Virus record (IMG/VR): IMGVR_UViG_3300048065_000133
Coordinates: 1 to 26,703 of that record
Strand: one strand, 5' to 3'
Length of the DNA stretch: 26,703 nt
From: a virus
Under the pieces are notes generated by a model. That model ran no database searches and had not been told where the DNA came from. It saw only the letters and a list, made by a program, of their open reading frames with translations. Positions 24,831-26,703 of this stretch are shown here, in pieces. Both the position numbers and the translations under genes were made by a program. Every line of letters starts with the position of its first letter. Within the stretch, counting starts at the first letter, position 1.

Positions 24831-25282
24831 ACATAGACCAGCTACGCATAGAGCTTGCTGAAGATGAGGGCTGTAAATATACAGTTTACCTTGATCATCT
24901 AGGATTACCCACTGTGGGTATTGGGCATCTAATTACAGAAGATGACTTTGAATATGGCTGTACTGTTGGCACAGAAGTACCTGAAGAACGGGTACAGGCT
25001 TTGTTCCGCAGGGATGTTGCTATTACTGTAGAAGATTGTCAGCGTATGTATGACAACTGGACAGACTTGCCAGAGGAAGTACAACTTATCTGCGCTAACA
25101 TGATGTTTAATCTTGGCTATCCCAGAATGAGTAAGTTTGTTGGCATGAGATCTGCTGTAGAGAACAGGCTGTGGACTGTTGCGGCAGACGAGATGGTAGA
25201 CAGTAAATGGTTTGACCAAGTGCCTAACAGGGCAAAGCGTCTTGTTGCCCGTATGAGAGCCGTGGAGAGCGATGATGGCTAA
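24827..25282 (+). CDS. Endolysin, T4-type lysozyme (GH24 muramidase)
   Basis: 151-residue endolysin that would cut the glycan strands of peptidoglycan after holin action. The GH24 triad is intact and correctly spaced: E14 in DEG, D23 in YLDHLG and T29 in PTVGIGHLIT, matching E11, D20 and T26 of T4 lysozyme. LFRRDVAITVEDCQR and MMFNLGYPRMSKF are the family's later blocks. No signal peptide or signal-anchor is present, so release should depend on a holin. The start is GTG (24827), overlapping the previous stop as GTGA. Length is close to T4 lysozyme (164). Confidence 0.95.
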   Translation: MNIDQLRIELAEDEGCKYTVYLDHLGLPTVGIGHLITEDDFEYGCTVGTEVPEERVQALFRRDVAITVEDCQRMYDNWTDLPEEVQLICANMMFNLGYPRMSKFVGMRSAVENRLWTVAADEMVDSKWFDQVPNRAKRLVARMRAVESDDG

Positions 25283-25538
25283 GACACCAGCATGGCAACG
25301 TAAAGCAGGGAAAAGTAAATCTGGGGGCTTGAACGCCAAAGGAAGAGCATCCTACAAAAAGGGAAAGCTCAAGCCGCCAGTATCAAGGAAGCAAGCAAAG
25401 AAGTCTCCTAAAGCAGCCGCAAGGCGTAAGAGTTTTTGTGCCAGAATGAAGGGCATGAAAAAGAAGCTGACTAGCAAAAAGACAGCGCGTGATCCAAACA
25501 GTCGTATCAACAAATCATTAAGGAAGTGGGATTGTTAA
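25275..25538 (+). CDS. DUF6321-like small basic protein
   Basis: 87-residue Lys/Arg-rich protein. It begins MAKTPAWQRKAGKSKSGGLN and holds SFCARMKGMKKKLTSKKTAR (about residues 53-72), then DPNSRINKSLRKWDC at the end. This arrangement matches the small uncharacterised DUF6321-type proteins of cyanophages and other marine phages as I recall them. Two adjacent ATGs exist (25272 and 25275); I took the second because GGAGAG at 25264-25269 is then five bases away. It begins inside the endolysin gene. Function unknown; the charge suggests nucleic acid binding. Confidence 0.8.
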   Translation: MAKTPAWQRKAGKSKSGGLNAKGRASYKKGKLKPPVSRKQAKKSPKAAARRKSFCARMKGMKKKLTSKKTARDPNSRINKSLRKWDC

Positions 25539-25679
25539 ATGCCTATGGGAAAAGGAACTTACGGGTCTAAGAAAGGCCGTCCAGCAAAGAAAGCGGCTGG
25601 CAATGGTTTAACTGCAAAGCAAAAGACACTGCCAAAGGCAATGCAGCAGCGCATTATGAAAGCCAAGAAGAAAAAGTAA
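25539..25679 (+). CDS. Small very basic protein (46 aa)
   Basis: 46 residues starting MPMGKGTYGSKKGRPAKKAA, followed by NGLTAKQKTLPKAMQQRIMK and a Lys-rich end. I recall this MPMGKGTYGSK-type protein in many marine phages next to the other two small basic proteins seen here; the role is unknown. It starts directly after the TAA of the previous gene and is the last gene of the rightward unit, eight bases before the terminator stem. Confidence 0.75.
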   Translation: MPMGKGTYGSKKGRPAKKAAGNGLTAKQKTLPKAMQQRIMKAKKKK

Positions 25680-25686
25680 CACACAA

Positions 25687-25711
25687 AAAGGGGGGCGTAA
25701 TACCCCCCTTT
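25687..25711. terminator. Bidirectional Rho-independent terminator
   Basis: AAAGGGGGG at 25687-25695 pairs with CCCCCCTTT at 25703-25711 around the seven-base loop CGTAATA. A-rich sequence before and T-rich after make it usable on both strands. It lies between the end of the plus-strand late genes (25679) and the end of the minus-strand genes (25718). Confidence 0.9.
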
Positions 25712-25717
25712 ATGCCA

Positions 25718-25981
25718 CTATATTAAGTAATCACCACCATTATAGAAGTATTCAGCAAGTTCATTTAGTAAATGTTCTTCTGTCCATACCCCTTGTGGCT
25801 CTTTGCCATCTGGTAACATCCTGTCTTTAGCATAAGGATAGATAGGTTCTAGCTTATGCTCTTCTGCAATTCTCAGGATGCCCCAGCCTACGCGAATCAG
25901 CAGTTCATAATAGAACTTAGCTTGTTCCCTGCTGCGCTTTCTGTTCAGCCTCTCGCCAAACTTTGTGGAAGCAATCATCAT
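25718..25981 (-). CDS. Unknown small protein, last gene of leftward unit
   Basis: 87-residue protein from the ATG at 25981 (a GTG one codon earlier is possible). It begins MMIASTKFGERLNRKRSREQ, then FYYELLIRVGWGILRIAEEH and a C-terminal WTEEHLLNELAEYFYNGGDY (about residues 66-85). It looks like a small helical globular protein; I do not recognise a family. The ATG overlaps the stop of the Zn-ribbon-like frame as TGATG, supporting coupled expression. No clear Shine-Dalgarno is present. Confidence 0.65.
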   Translation of the reverse strand: MMIASTKFGERLNRKRSREQAKFYYELLIRVGWGILRIAEEHKLEPIYPYAKDRMLPDGKEPQGVWTEEHLLNELAEYFYNGGDYLI

Positions 25982-26132
25982 CACGCATCTCGAAGCACAG
26001 GATCATTCCTCTTCCATTCACCGTCCATCCACCGTTTAGGGCTAGATGCGTCTTGTTGCAGTATTCGCAAGCCACACGATGAGCAGAAGTAACGATCTTT
26101 GATTTCGACTTTCGCTTCTTTCGAGCAATCAT
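25917..26132 (-). CDS. Alternative overlapping frame: Cys-motif small protein
   Basis: 71-residue frame starting at the ATG at 26132, which overlaps the stop of the helix-turn-helix gene as TGATG. It has a basic start (ARKKRKSKSK), then CEYC at 22-25, and further Cys at 46 and 54 within ILCFEMRDDDCF, a possible zinc site. It overlaps, in another frame of the same strand, the Zn-ribbon-like frame 25981-26151 and the first 65 bases of the next gene. It cannot be excluded, but it has no separate ribosome site and forces a long overlap, so I rank it second. Confidence 0.35.
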   Translation of the reverse strand: MIARKKRKSKSKIVTSAHRVACEYCNKTHLALNGGWTVNGRGMILCFEMRDDDCFHKVWREAEQKAQQGTS

Positions 26133-26151
26133 CACATAAAGTCTTTTCCAT
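25981..26151 (-). CDS. Small zinc-ribbon-like protein
   Basis: 56-residue protein starting MEKTLCDDCSKEAKVEIKDR, with two CxxC pairs (C6/C9 and C23/C26) as in zinc ribbons, followed by a WMDGEW segment and charged tail. GGAG lies eight bases upstream of the ATG at 26151, inside the 3' end of the helix-turn-helix gene (20-base overlap). Its TGA overlaps the ATG of the next gene as TGATG. These junctions make it the better of two overlapping frames here. Function unknown; small zinc proteins of phages often bind nucleic acid or host proteins. Confidence 0.55.
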   Translation of the reverse strand: MEKTLCDDCSKEAKVEIKDRYFCSSCGLRILQQDASSPKRWMDGEWKRNDPVLRDA

Positions 26152-26341
26152 GATTAAACTCCACTAGGACATGGCGTGGGATGAGCCATGTACGCCCAAC
26201 TCTTTCGGCCTTTATTTGACCGTCCTTGAGCCATCGATACATGGTATTCATCTTAGCCTTGTCAGATTTACCAAACAGTATTTCACACGCTTCTGTCGCT
26301 GTGTAAAATATCTTAGCCTCAGAATGGGATGTCTGTATCAT
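26132..26341 (-). CDS. Small helix-turn-helix (excisionase/MerR-type) protein
   Basis: 69-residue protein with a single winged-helix DNA-binding domain. FYTATEACEILFGKSD (about residues 12-27) is the first helix pair, TMYRWLKDGQIKAERVGRTW (33-52) is the recognition helix and wing, and LIPRHVLVEF follows. This is the HTH_17/excisionase-like layout. In a lytic-looking phage it is more likely a regulator than an excisionase, and no integrase is visible. Its start lies 23 bases inside the upstream gene, with AAGGGC about ten bases before. Confidence 0.72.
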   Translation of the reverse strand: MIQTSHSEAKIFYTATEACEILFGKSDKAKMNTMYRWLKDGQIKAERVGRTWLIPRHVLVEFNHGKDFM

Positions 26342-26669
26342 CTAACTGCTGCCCTTCTGCTGGCTTGGTAGCTGGCTGGTGACGCTGATTAATAGCTTGA
26401 CCAACTGGCTTTAGACCGCCTTGAGAAATGTTATCTGCAATATTGTCCTGTGATTCATAGTCACGCACCTCTGCGATGTTGATGCCAAGAGAGCCATCGT
26501 CATTGGTAAAGACTTGCACAGAGTAACGTGCATCTGCCCGTAGGTGGATATCTGCTGGCGAACCATCCTTAAATGGTTTCCAATTACTGTTACCATAGGC
26601 AGCTTTAGCGTTGCCATCAGTGTTAGCAAAACAACGGATTGTTGTAACTTTTTCAAACTTCTTAGCCAT
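26319..26669 (-). CDS. Probable single-stranded DNA-binding protein
   Basis: 116-residue protein. The N-terminal two-thirds is a beta-rich segment consistent with an OB-like fold: TIRCFANTDGNAKAAYGNSN, then ADIHLRADARYSVQVF and GSLGINIAEVRDYE. The C-terminal third is Gln/Pro/Asn-rich and disordered-looking, ending DDTDIPF (residues 110-116). Such an acidic tip ending in I-P-F is the hallmark of SSB proteins that dock to replication partners. A strong AGGAG lies seven bases before the ATG. It is the first gene of the leftward unit seen here, so replication genes may lie beyond the window edge. The core itself is not a clear SSB match. Confidence 0.68.
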   Translation of the reverse strand: MAKKFEKVTTIRCFANTDGNAKAAYGNSNWKPFKDGSPADIHLRADARYSVQVFTNDDGSLGINIAEVRDYESQDNIADNISQGGLKPVGQAINQRHQPATKPAEGQQLDDTDIPF

Positions 26670-26703
26670 TTATATCTCCTTGTGGCTTTAATTGTGTATT
26701 GCG

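Noticed and set aside
26132-26341. Helix-turn-helix protein as an excisionase marking a temperate phage
   Set aside because: No integrase, attachment site or repressor is visible in the window, and the fold also occurs in ordinary small regulators.

Overview
This window is the late (virion and lysis) half of a tailed-bacteriophage genome. The virion genes are of the T7-like short-tailed (podovirus) kind: terminase, T7-family portal, scaffold, capsid, two tail-tube proteins, four kinds of internal core protein and a T7-type tail fibre. Several accessory families (three small Lys-rich proteins near the endolysin, SPRY/LamG tail protein, glycine/threonine repeat inserts in the tail nozzle) are ones I associate with marine phages. 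A marine bacterial host is therefore likely, but this is inference. No integrase, repressor or other lysogeny gene is visible, and there are no rRNA, tRNA, CRISPR or insertion-sequence features.

Layout. 1-351: no credible gene; a G/T-rich tract, a hairpin and possible promoter elements lie upstream of the packaging genes. 352-2014: small and large terminase. 2011-2418: a protein that matches the HlyC toxin-activating acyltransferase pattern, including the catalytic His and Asp. 2422-3162: three tiny head-region proteins. 3167-7401: portal, Bbp19-like protein, scaffold, a small unknown, major capsid and a probable decoration protein, ending in a strong hairpin. 7456-10897: tail adaptor and nozzle (gp11/gp12 types). 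10890-18477: internal virion proteins equivalent to T7 gp13, gp14, gp15 and a gp16 divided into two genes. 18533-23491: tail fibre, a large LamG/SPRY adhesin-like protein and a probable fibre-assembly protein. 23494-25282: a tightly overlapping lysis cassette (XhlA-like, TM protein, holin candidates, GH24 endolysin), interleaved with small very basic proteins up to 25679. A bidirectional terminator at 25687-25711 separates this rightward unit from a leftward one on the minus strand (25718-26669) with a probable ssDNA-binding protein, a small helix-turn-helix protein, a Cys-rich small protein and an unknown protein.

The plus-strand genes are packed with 1-20 base overlaps or short gaps, consistent with one long late operon. 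Only two plus-strand gaps exceed 50 bases while also holding recognisable signals: the gap after the decoration gene (hairpin) and the gap before the tail fibre (promoter-like). A structured leader may also precede the capsid gene.

The points most worth follow-up are the HlyC-like acyltransferase embedded in the head gene cluster, the TTAGGATAA gene junctions where a shared Leu-Gly C-terminus doubles as a Shine-Dalgarno, the split gp16, the SPRY-domain tail protein, and a minus-strand stretch where two overlapping frames both encode Cys-motif proteins. I do not see a convincing wholly new multi-gene system.
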